Source: Gliomastix tumulicola
Taxonomy: Eukaryota; Ascomycota; Sordariomycetes; Hypocreales; Bionectriaceae
NCBI GenBank assembly: GCA_001599755.1
Contig: BCHX01000007.1
Coordinates: 3,100,001 to 3,164,000 of the forward strand
Direction of reading: 5' to 3'
Length of the DNA stretch: 64,000 nt
The position numbers and the translations under genes are program-made. The notes beneath the pieces were generated by a model. That model was not told where the DNA came from and made no database searches. It saw only the letters and a program-made list of their open reading frames with translations. Of this stretch, positions 10,320-19,374 are shown in pieces (position 1 is the first letter of the stretch; every line of letters begins with the position of its first letter).

Positions 10320-12213
10320 TTAAGATATCCGCTTGAAGTCAGTCCACACACGAACCTCGCGAAACGCTGCTGAATCCAACCTGCCCTCCACAAAAGCAGT
10401 CAAGCCGATAGCCTCCGGATCCGTCGTGTATACCACCGTGGCCAGGGCGAATCTCTCGTTGGCGTATACTTCGAGCGTGTTCCCGTCGGAGAAGACGTGC
10501 AGCCTCAGCGGCTCCAACACTGTGCCATTCCCATCTCTCACCTTGAAGAGCGTCAGCGCCCCGCGTTCCTCGCTCTTGGCGATATCTGTAGATCGGTTTG
10601 AATGGGAGCGGATGACCCTAATCTCCTCCTCTGCCGGCAGAAAGAGGATCGTCGTGACGGTGGACATATCTTGGTTGTGGCGGATATGAAATCCGACGGT
10701 GTCGCATCCGTCCCGGACGTCGATGAGGGCCTCAAGCTCGAACCTCGACGATGGTAAGGGGAGAAAGTAGCTGGCCTCTCCCACATCCATCGACGGAGAG
10801 AGAGAAATATTCTTCAGCGACACAGGCGACCCGACACGCAGTGAGCTTAATTCCGCCAGAGGCCGGATTCCCAACGTCTCGATGTCGAAGGTCACAGGCT
10901 GCGTCGGGTTTCTGACGGCTGTGACGGTTGTGATTTCGCCGAGGTCGCTGTGAAGCGCCCCAACGACATTCGAGATCTTCTGGACAAACAGTTCTCTGGG
11001 AAGTGATAGAGAGCCCGTCCACCCTTTCTGGTTCCAGTACGCAGCGGGTATGTCTTCCTCCTTGATCCAGCCCCAGAGGATGCGTCTGCCAGAGACGGGA
11101 TCCTGGAACGACGACGGGGCATAGAAGCAGCCATGGTCCAAGATACCACTGTTCTCCGTTCGGAAAGAAACACTACCGTTCTCGGTGCTGACAAGCGAGC
11201 CGCTCACCCAGAACGCGTAGTTCACTGCCCGCTTCGGCACCACCTTCGCGTCCTCACTCTCATGATACGACGCTATCCACGGCCGCTCCTTTCCACCCTC
11301 CGATCCGCAGATGATGAAGTCCCGACTCCTTTCAGACTCGGGCACATCCAACGTCATGAAATTGGCACACTCCCAGTTGACCCCCAAATCAGCACCCCAT
11401 TTCTGGGAGAAGCTCAGGTTGGCGGGCACGGTGAGAAGGGTGCCCATGTATCTCCACCTCAACAGGTTGTTGGCGGGGATCGCGTAGAGGAAGATGGCAG
11501 GACCTCTGCTCTTGATGCCTCCGGCGATGACCCCATACAAGGATGGCGTGTGTGGCAGACCCAGCCGACGGTCGACGATCTGGTCGAGACTGTCCCACTC
11601 GGCGAGGTATGGATCTCGCCAGCCCGTCACGCTGATGCCCTGCGGCTCCTCGGGGAGGATGGGATTTGCCGGCACCTTCTCCCATGTGCTCCCTCCATCT
11701 TTGGACACCGCGGCAGACAGGCCTTCGCAGCCCCTGACGTAGGGCATGGTCCAGTGTATGGGGAGCTGGTTCACCGACGTGTAGAAGGCTGTCATCTGGT
11801 TCTTCTCCCCCTGAGGGCCATGTGGCACGAGGCAGCCCGTGAAGACACCCTCCTGATCGTACGGCGAATCTGGTGCAAGGGCTGGAGCGGTGGAAGACCG
11901 GTGTTCCCATCTGACCATGTCCTTGCTGGTGGCGTGACCCCAGGAAATATTGCCCCATTGGCAGCCCTTTGGATTCCCTTATTCACATGAGCTTCATGAA
12001 AAAAAAAATCGACGAAATGGTTCGTGCTTCCCCCCCTCTCCCCTACACCTGCCGCATAGGAGCCTCACATTGGTAGAACAGGTGGTACGTCTGCGTTGCT
12101 GGGTCATATCCAGGCCCGCAGGGGTCGTTCATCCACCCACGAGGTGCCGTGATGTGTATATGCGGTAGGAGCCTCTCTTTCAGAGCCTTGTCATCGATCT
12201 CATGGGGCTGCAT
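10320..12213 (-). CDS. Intracellular GH32 invertase-like glycosidase
   Basis: Two exons (12069-12213 and 10320-11977) with a 91-bp intron (11978-12068; GTGAGG donor, AATAAG acceptor) encode 600 residues. Splicing restores the family sequence HLFYQWNPKGCQWGNISWGH across the junction. GH32 enzymes hydrolyse beta-fructofuranosyl bonds (sucrose, fructans). The catalytic residues are visible: nucleophile D30 in WMNDPCG, the stabiliser D170 in WRDP, and acid/base E251 in WECANF. The usual Asn after the DP of WMNDPNG is Cys (C32). The N-terminal propeller is followed by a beta-sandwich (about 440-600). No signal peptide is seen, so a cytosolic sucrose-cleaving role is likely. The intron has a long T tract (plus-strand A run near 11999-12008). 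The start at 12213 is chosen because a TATTTATA box lies 91 bp upstream; upstream in-frame ATGs would fall beside or before that box. Confidence 0.87.
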
Positions 12214-12303
12214 CGCCACGGGGAAAGGGGGAAGGGCGTGAAAAAGGGGGGGGAAATGAGTGAACGACGCCAACATGTGACGGACGAGCCTGTCGCCCAA
12301 GCC

Positions 12304-12311
12304 TATAAATA
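12304..12311 (-). promoter_or_regulatory. TATA box of GH32 gene
   Basis: TATTTATA on the minus strand, 91 bp upstream of the chosen ATG at 12213. It supports the downstream start codon for the invertase. Confidence 0.45.
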
Positions 12312-12336
12312 GTGTCACCAAATTCACTGACCAGCT

Positions 12337-12374
12337 TCGGGCTACGGGCTAGACATCTCGGGCTACGGGCTAGA
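12337..12374. repeat. 17-bp direct repeat, 21-bp period
   Basis: TCGGGCTACGGGCTAGA occurs at 12337-12353 and again at 12358-12374. Each copy also contains an internal GGGCTA duplication. It lies about 125 bp upstream of the invertase start codon. Confidence 0.85.
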
Positions 12375-12627
12375 TGCAGCGAATTTTTGGGCTGAATATG
12401 GAGAAATCAATATCGTCCACAACCCACACAATCTATTGGCCATGTGGCCAGCGAATGTTGTTATGGCTAGGCAATGCGGTGATCGGAAAAACTGTCGGAT
12501 AAGCCCGCGACACTCCGCGGACTGCGAGGCCATTCATAGCCCAGTCGGGGCGCTCATTAACCCAGTCAGGGGTGTCGTCTCAGGTCGACGTCGACCCCGC
12601 TGACACAATTTGGAAAAGCAACCCGAT

Positions 12628-12652
12628 CGCGGAGTCTAGGACCGACTCCGCG
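12628..12652. promoter_or_regulatory. Inverted repeat CGCGGAGTC-N7-GACTCCGCG
   Basis: Perfect 9-bp arms around a 7-bp spacer. Related GGAGTC/GACTCC and TCCGCGGA motifs occur near 12510 and 12713. Each arm contains a CGG half-site of the kind bound by Zn2Cys6 dimers, and a Zn2Cys6 gene is next door, so an operator is possible. No binding evidence exists here. Confidence 0.35.
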
Positions 12653-14420
12653 TTTGGCTGATATGGCCTGGGGCGGTGGGAGGTCCCCCCTTCACGTGGC
12701 TGGGGCCTCCATGGAGTCGGAATTGGCTGCCTCGGCTAGGTGCTATGAGGAAGGTATATAGCGGTGAGCATGGCTGCATGCGGAAAGCCGATACTCGGGA
12801 TCTGGGTCGGGATTGTATGCCATATGTAGAGAAGTACGGCAGTCCACGGATAGAGACGGATAGAACCGTCGGATGGCCGTCCCCCATATTTACCCCAGAT
12901 GGCAGTCCCTCCAGTGCATCATCGGTGACCAGTAATCCGTAGACTGGAGAAATTCTCAACCCTCGGCACGTCTATGTATACTCGAATCTCTGTGTCGCGT
13001 GACGGTCATGCCACCAAAAAGTGTACCCTAGATGGCCAACTACGGCACCATCGCTGAGGGGGTGCAAAGCGCGTCTAGAGCGACCATGGAAGGACAAGGT
13101 TTGATGAGTGTCTTTGACATGGACATGTGGCTCCCCATGTGCTGGCGATGTCCGACTTGCTCGCTCGGCCGCGAGCCCTCTCTGAAAGCCTTCCTCTCTT
13201 CGACTTTGGGTTGCGCAGTAGGTGATGTAGAATATCCCTCTGTTCCTTCTGATATATGCAACATCATGGATACATGTAGTAACACTTTACCACTTCCAAT
13301 TCACCCACGTCACACAGCCAGGGCTAACAACGGAGGAGGGAAGGTCTATTTGTCAATGGATGCCATCGCCAAACTAAAAATACTTCAATGAGACGGCAAA
13401 ACCATCCGTGTTTAACCCAGGTTAATGTAAACCGTTCATGGGGGCCTAAGGCGTAAAGGGTTGCATTTATCATGATCTATAAGCACTCTTGTATCTTCAA
13501 GGAGAACAAACGTGGCCTTGACAGTGACGCGGCTTATTGGCGCCAGATCTGCTAGTGCCTGTGGCCGTGGTGTGAGAGTGTTACTGTCGGTACGCAAAAC
13601 CTTTTTCCGTACCAGGTGATAGGGGATCATTAGCTAAGGCTGCTTAAACCTCTTGAGTTCGAGGTGAGTATAGATGTTGTCAACAGGCGAAGGATGAGAT
13701 TTAAAGCGCACTACAAAGGCCTAGTGCTTTATACATACCTGAACCTCAACCTTTTGGACCTCTTTTCTCCAGGGCTGCTGTTGAATACACGGCCTACTTG
13801 AGAAATCATTCTCTAGAACGCAGCGAATTTACAAATTTGCCGCCTAAACGAACTAAACGCAGGTAGAGCCAGTTTCGGCACTGAACTTGAAGTAGACAGT
13901 CATTTGACGCTTTTAGATCTGCAGAATGCATATGTACATTCACATACGATGATGCAGATGAGGAGCCTACCTCTAGCAAAGTGAGTCGCTACGATACAAG
14001 CCGAGAGGCTGGGGTCAAGACTACCGGTTCTGGAGCTGTCTGCCACCACTGGTTCTAGGGGCCAGAAAAACGAGGGGCATCAGTGGTTTGCAATTGCGCT
14101 ATGCTCTAAAGATATGACAGGACACTTGGGGCAGCAGCACCGTCATCCAGAGCAAAGGGACCTACGATAGTGCCACGATCTTCTGTAAGTGGATTGCTTC
14201 GTTCTAAGAACTGTGTCCCGTGATAGCTTTCCCGCGTCTGGCGTCGAATCTCCATGCTGACGACGTTTAATAAACGTCGTTGGAATGGCCGCTCCTCCAC
14301 TCCACCCTGTCCCTGGACCCCGTCCATTCATGGCCACGATGTTTATTATAAATATTTCATCCTAGAGCCCTAGCTATGAGTGCCCGACGTACCAGGTGTC
14401 TGATGTCCTGGCCAATGGAA

Positions 14421-15983
14421 CTAAGAAGCCATTGGCGGTGTGGTCTTGTCTTCCAAGCCGAGACATCCACAAATTCGGTTATCAGGGTCCCGTGCTCTTT
14501 TGATTTCCATCAATCTTTGACGCTGTTCCTCTTTCCAGACATTGGATGGGCGCGCTTGGAAATCATATTCGCCCAGGTAAGAACCCACGGAATGCCTTTC
14601 AACTTCCGCCATGACGCCTGATAGCCAAGACCCGTACTGCAAGTCGTCACTTTCATTCTCCCAGATGGCGTATAGCGCAAAGTAGTGATCTGATTGTATG
14701 CTCAGAGCCATATCTGTCAGCTCGCGGTTGCTGCGAGGTCTCATTGAAGACCAAAGTGCTAACGATTGCCGAGTTGGTAGCTTGGTGAAAGCCGGCTGCA
14801 ATACCTTCGCAACGTCGGCGTCGTTTCGAAGAAAGACGTTGTCCACCTTGTATCGCTGCCCTACTGGGTATGCCTTGGCTTTGTTATCGAACTCGCTCTG
14901 GATGCTGCTGTCTTGGCAAAACCATTGAGATAGGGCTCCCTCAGGATGTGATTGCTCCGCATTTTGTAAGAGCTCGTTAACGACGGTCTGATCGTCACCG
15001 AACGCGAGTAGAATGATTGTGATGCAGGGGTCACCAATTCCGTCCTGATAACTCCCTATAGCAGTCATTTCAATAGTGTTCTCGATGCTCAAAGCAAGCT
15101 GCTAATGTTAGCACAGTCTCATAGTGAAGCAGGGCTTCAACGCTTTCTCTTTCACGTTACCTTCAACGCCCAGTCAAACGCAGTCTCGTAATACTCCGCA
15201 GGATAGACGTAACCGGAAGAACGTATCACTTTCGGAGTGGAATAGGTTTGAAGGTGAAATCGTGTCACAACTCCAGGAAACGCAGGACCACCACCCCTAG
15301 CAGCCCAAAAAAGGTCGTTGTTCTCGTCGGCGTCTGCTCGGATGAGCTGGCCATTCGCTGTTACCACGTCAAGGGCAATCAGGTTCTCACAAGCCCACCC
15401 CCAGTTCTTGCATCCAATCAGCTCATGCATAGAATGGGAAAAACGATATTCTCACAGTTGTGTTCCAGCCCATCCCTCCGCCAAGGATATACCCTCCCAG
15501 TGCCACATCAGGGCAATGGCCCGCGGGAAACGAACGACCTTTTGCAACCAGGTACCGGTCTAGTTCTCTGCCCGTTACGCTCGGAGATGCGCGGACAATG
15601 CCGGTATTTTCGTCGAGAGCGATCTCTGAAAAGCTGTGAAGATCCAGCAGTATAGCACGATCTCGGACGCTCCACGCAGCATAACTGTGCCCCCCAGCGC
15701 GAATTGAGACACGATGCTTCTTCTCGATCGCTAGTGCAACGGCGCTCACGATGTCCGCTTCTGTCTTTATCGACACGACAGCAGAGGGATATCTCTCGGG
15801 GACAATTCCATTGAACAGCCTATTGGTACGCGCTGCCTCGTAAGCCTCGGGGTCAGATCCTTGCCGCCAAATGATGGATAGGGGTGCCTTTTCGGCAAGA
15901 TATCGGAATATGCTGCGCAGCAAGAATGCCATCTCTTGCTTATCTGGGGAGTGTAATCCCTGAGATATGAATGCGATGAGCAC
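14421..15983 (-). CDS. BBE-type FAD-linked oxidoreductase
   Basis: Three exons (15456-15983, 15161-15406, 14421-15098) with introns of 49 and 62 bp give 483 residues. Family: vanillyl-alcohol-oxidase fold, FAD_binding_4 plus BBE. The FAD domain has RAGGHSYAAW (H99) and AGHCPDVALGGYILGGG (C157), the two positions that carry flavin bicovalently in berberine-bridge and glucooligosaccharide oxidases. The first splice joins GGGMGWNTT to NWGWACENL, restoring the family motif; the second intron has a TGCTAAC branch. The C-terminal BBE segment is seen as RLMEIKRARDPDNR. Such enzymes oxidise alcohols, sugars or specialised metabolites with O2. No signal peptide is evident from the chosen start; M18 at 15932 is an alternative start, and an upstream exon cannot be excluded. 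No partner biosynthetic genes flank it, so the substrate is open. Confidence 0.82.
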
Positions 15984-16963
15984 TTTGGACTGAGAGATTT
16001 CAAGACGGATGCTCTAAAAGGTAAATCAGTTGACCATGGCGAGGTGCTTAATGTTTTGCCCAGGTCATATGCTCACCCGAAGTGGGGCCTTTCGGTATTG
16101 CCTTGCATAAATGTGGACCGGGGGAACAAGTGTAACGTGGCAAGTGTGGGAGGCCTAATAACTCGTCACGTGAACTTCAGAAGGGAGTTTAGAATATAAA
16201 GCTTAAGCTAGCTTAAAATTATATATATTTTAAAGATTTTCAATATATTTTAGTTTATAATATACTTATAAAAGATTATATTTAGTTATAAAGTGTTAAA
16301 AAATTTTATTAAGTTTTTTTTAAAAATGAAAATTTATTTTTAATTTAATTAAATAATTATATATTATTTCATCCATCTATTAATATAAACTGAGTTTTAC
16401 TCAGCCATATGCTTACACTACGTGATGTGTGGAGTTTTATGAAATGCTATATCCTTATATTATCCTGCAAGGCCTCATTGTGTTGTGTTCCGTCGACAGT
16501 GCAAGGAGCATCTCGGGCGTTGCAGAATTGCCACGTCATGCAGCGTGCTGACGTGAGTGTACAGGCTGATGTAGGTGGCGGCACAGCCTTATTTTTCATT
16601 CTCATTGGACCTTCTTCCAGAGATGGTGGTGCGGGGAGGGTAACCAGGGAAACCTGAACCAGTGAGCCAGTAGGCCTCAATTTTGTCGCGCCTCCAACCA
16701 AATCTCACTTTTGCCGCCCTCCTCCCGGCTCGCACGGCTGCCAAGACACGGGACGGTACAAATCGCACATTGTTGAAGGTCTCAAGGCCTCTTCGCTGTA
16801 GTGAGGCTCAAACAGCAGATTAACAGGGGTCCACAAATGAATTTGTTGAAATACCCCATGCGAACCCTCCCCTGCTTTCTATCCAGGCTCGGTGCATAAT
16901 ATCTCCCATCCCATTGTGGAGTGAGCATTCCAGAATCCCCAACAACATTTCATCCGTCACGCC
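15984..16963. other. Intergenic with AT-rich island
   Basis: A 980-bp divergent spacer between the FAD oxidoreductase and the membrane protein gene. Apart from the AT-rich island at 16191-16395, it holds no gene. The last 150 bp form an ordinary leader region. Confidence 0.5.
16191..16395. repeat. AT-rich island, possible RIP-degraded repeat
   Basis: About 205 bp made almost wholly of A and T, rich in TA steps, set sharply in DNA of ordinary GC content. It starts near an AAGCTTAAGCTAGCTT palindrome. In fungi such islands often are short remnants of repeats mutated by RIP. No open frame or terminal repeat identifies the parent element. Confidence 0.6.
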
Positions 16964-18661
16964 ATGAATCATCTCGGGACCAGCTTGATAGAGATAACCC
17001 CACTGACAACACTGATTGGCGCAGCGACTGCGGAGTCCCTAGTTCTCGCTAGCCAGGGAGCGGGGGGGCTTCCGTGGGCAGCCATGAGCTGCTTTGGGTC
17101 CTTTTTCTTGGCTAAGGCGTGCATTGCAGCGGCTTTGCCAAGCTGGCTGGGGGAGAGTGTCGGCGTTGATTCTCCGCTGTCAGCATCGATTCTCGGCTCA
17201 TCATCTCCACTCGACAGGAAGTCCATGTTGAAGGTCGCTCGTGGAACTCTTGCTGGGATATCTGTGAGCCTGCAAGGCCAGCCATCAGTTATCACCAGCA
17301 TTTACGCTGTCGATAAGTACACATCGGGAATACTCCAGTCGCGTCTATCCTTTCAAGAGGATGATTCTCAACACGTCTTCGCTTACACCCGAGACGCGAC
17401 CGATGGGGCCGAAGCCCACGATTGGCTTGTGATCCTCCTCTCGCTGGTGAAACTGGCCGAGACAGGGGTCCTTTGCAATCGGACAACATGGCAACTTGGC
17501 ATGGTCTCTTCGGGCAGCTGGGCCTTCTTCTTCATCGCATCCATTGTTCTTCAGTCGTTGGGAATATCACGCGAGTTCAAAAACCCGCCTACCTCACGGC
17601 AGAGGGACATCATATTGGGCAGCTTCCCGACGATGGACGCGCCGCATGAGAAGCCTAATATCATCCTGGGCGCGCCTGTCAATGTCAGAACGCATTTGGC
17701 TTGGCGACTCGTTTGGATGACAGGGAGCCTGGTATCAGTCACTTCCATCATTGCGGTATACACGACTCTGAAGCGCGCAACCACAATGCACTTCTACCTG
17801 TGGTTGCTGTTCCAGTGTCTATGGCTCATTTGCCGCATCGCTTTTTGCCATGTTGCCGTTATGACGGACGGGCGACGACACCCTGTTGTCGAAGTGGAAG
17901 CCTCCCGTTATGTAGGACGGTTGTTGTCCCTTTGCTCAGGTGTGTCTAGGCACCTCGCACAGTGCCATCCTCGTCACCCAACGTCTTACGCACATGACCT
18001 ACACGATATAGACGACATTCGCCTTTGTCTCAGCAAGACTACTTGTCGGCTCGACTCGAACCAGCCTTTCCAAGATGGAAACACCACGATCTACGACACG
18101 CTCGTGCCTTCAATCTGCATCGGAGACGTCGTGGATATCGAGATCTTGGCTGTGATCGGGGACACTATGCTATCTAGCTTATCTTGGGTTTACGACTGCG
18201 GCATGGCCAACTGGGACTTGTACGACTCCTGCTTGGTCCTCTTCAAGGCTAATGGCAGAACCTGGATCGTGCCATCATGTCGTGTGCTATCCGGAAATGC
18301 TAGGAAAGCCAAGTTGGACCCTTCTGACGCTGAAGCTGGTTACCCTCCCACGTTTATTCCCATAGGCGGGCCTTGTCGTGGTATAGACAACGGCTGGGCC
18401 TACTGGGTACCGATACGCGCTGATAGATGGCTGTATTTCATCTCTGACGGCCTTAACTTCTTGGGAAAGCAGCAGGCCGAGGTACTGGATGATAGGGAGG
18501 TGACGCGAAGGTTGATGCTCGGGACGCTGTTGATCAGTCTTAAGTCCGCGGATGAAGTCTGGGAATGTCTTGAGAGGGCAGCTATTGTTGCCCGTGTTCT
18601 CTTTTCGCATTTAGAGCAGCTCAAACTTAAGGAGTCCGATGATGAAGGCGAAGATAGCTAA
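16964..18661 (+). CDS. Multi-pass membrane protein of unknown function
   Basis: A single exon of 565 residues that I do not recognise. The N-terminal part (residues 1-60) is hydrophobic. Further likely membrane segments are near DWLVILLSLVKLAETGVL, SGSWAFFFIASIVLQSL, WRLVWMTGSLVSVTSIIAV and FYLWLLFQCLWLICRIAF. The second half (about 310-565) looks soluble, with a cluster of aromatic and acidic residues (LSSLSWVYDCGMANWDLYDSC) and an acidic end (SDDEGEDS). This resembles the many lineage-specific integral membrane proteins of filamentous fungi with a cytosolic tail. The ATG at 16964 opens the frame directly before the first hydrophobic stretch. Codon use resembles that of the neighbours but is less GC3-rich, and long AT-rich gaps lie on both sides. 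Confidence 0.7.
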   Translation: MNHLGTSLIEITPLTTLIGAATAESLVLASQGAGGLPWAAMSCFGSFFLAKACIAAALPSWLGESVGVDSPLSASILGSSSPLDRKSMLKVARGTLAGISVSLQGQPSVITSIYAVDKYTSGILQSRLSFQEDDSQHVFAYTRDATDGAEAHDWLVILLSLVKLAETGVLCNRTTWQLGMVSSGSWAFFFIASIVLQSLGISREFKNPPTSRQRDIILGSFPTMDAPHEKPNIILGAPVNVRTHLAWRLVWMTGSLVSVTSIIAVYTTLKRATTMHFYLWLLFQCLWLICRIAFCHVAVMTDGRRHPVVEVEASRYVGRLLSLCSGVSRHLAQCHPRHPTSYAHDLHDIDDIRLCLSKTTCRLDSNQPFQDGNTTIYDTLVPSICIGDVVDIEILAVIGDTMLSSLSWVYDCGMANWDLYDSCLVLFKANGRTWIVPSCRVLSGNARKAKLDPSDAEAGYPPTFIPIGGPCRGIDNGWAYWVPIRADRWLYFISDGLNFLGKQQAEVLDDREVTRRLMLGTLLISLKSADEVWECLERAAIVARVLFSHLEQLKLKESDDEGEDS

Positions 18662-19374
18662 GCGTCTGATTCTATCAATTCAATTTGATCTGACTTAGTG
18701 AGCCTCATTCCTCTCCCACTGGACCAAGCTGTCATCTCATGCAGTTTATTTTACTGCTCCAAGTATTTAGTTAGGACTGGAATGTTGGGCTTTGAGCAGA
18801 CTGTTGAGTGACGGAAATTGAGATGCGTCTACTTTATGCTACATTGTACTTGCAGCACACTAGTTTGCTCTGTGTGTATGCCTCCTTCTTCCTGTCTTTT
18901 GGAGGCATTTAAGTTGACATCTAGGGATCTCTAAAGCACACTGTAATCCATTGTGGAAGGCTCCTAGAACATATCACTGGCTTTACAAGCCGCTTATCGT
19001 TAAGTGCAATAATCACTCCTCTATTACTTGTAAAAATGACAAATCCTGACTCCAGATTACTCAAAGCTCAATATTCCTTGATCCTTTCGCTAGTCTTTAT
19101 ATTCACGTACTCACACATAATTGTAGCTGAGGTTCTATGGGTTATAATTGAGAATCCTACAGTCTGGTTGAGTATAATAATCCCTTCTTTTTCTTGGTGC
19201 AAACGTTAAGACGGCTTTTATATCATATGGACAGAATCGAACCTAAAGTGTGGGTTGGAATCATGTTATTAATGCCGGCTTGTGAGCCCAGGTCTCTTTT
19301 GTTTCATCCTTATCATCGAGGGTATTAGTTAATGCATGTTAAAGCATGGGGTTCTGTAAAGACTGCTTGACCTT
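18662..19374. other. Intergenic, convergent gap
   Basis: A 710-bp, AT-leaning gap between two convergent genes. No gene or conserved motif is seen. A GGTTCGATTC match near 19238 (minus strand) is not part of a tRNA. Confidence 0.5.

Larger units (their letters stand above)
12214..14420. other. Intergenic, 2.2 kb, repeat-rich
   Basis: No supported gene. The part next to the invertase holds a 17-bp direct repeat (12337-12374), a 9-bp inverted repeat (12628-12652) and many CGG/CCG triplets up to about 12880. The part from 12880 to 14420 is unremarkable, with short open frames only and no transposase signature. Confidence 0.5.

Noticed and set aside
12330..14420. Possible transposon in the repeat-rich gap
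   Set aside because: No transposase or reverse-transcriptase motifs, no long terminal or inverted repeats; only short motif repeats.
19235..19260. GGTTCGATTC on the minus strand, a tRNA B-box-like match
   Set aside because: The flanks do not form a T stem and no A box or acceptor stem is present.
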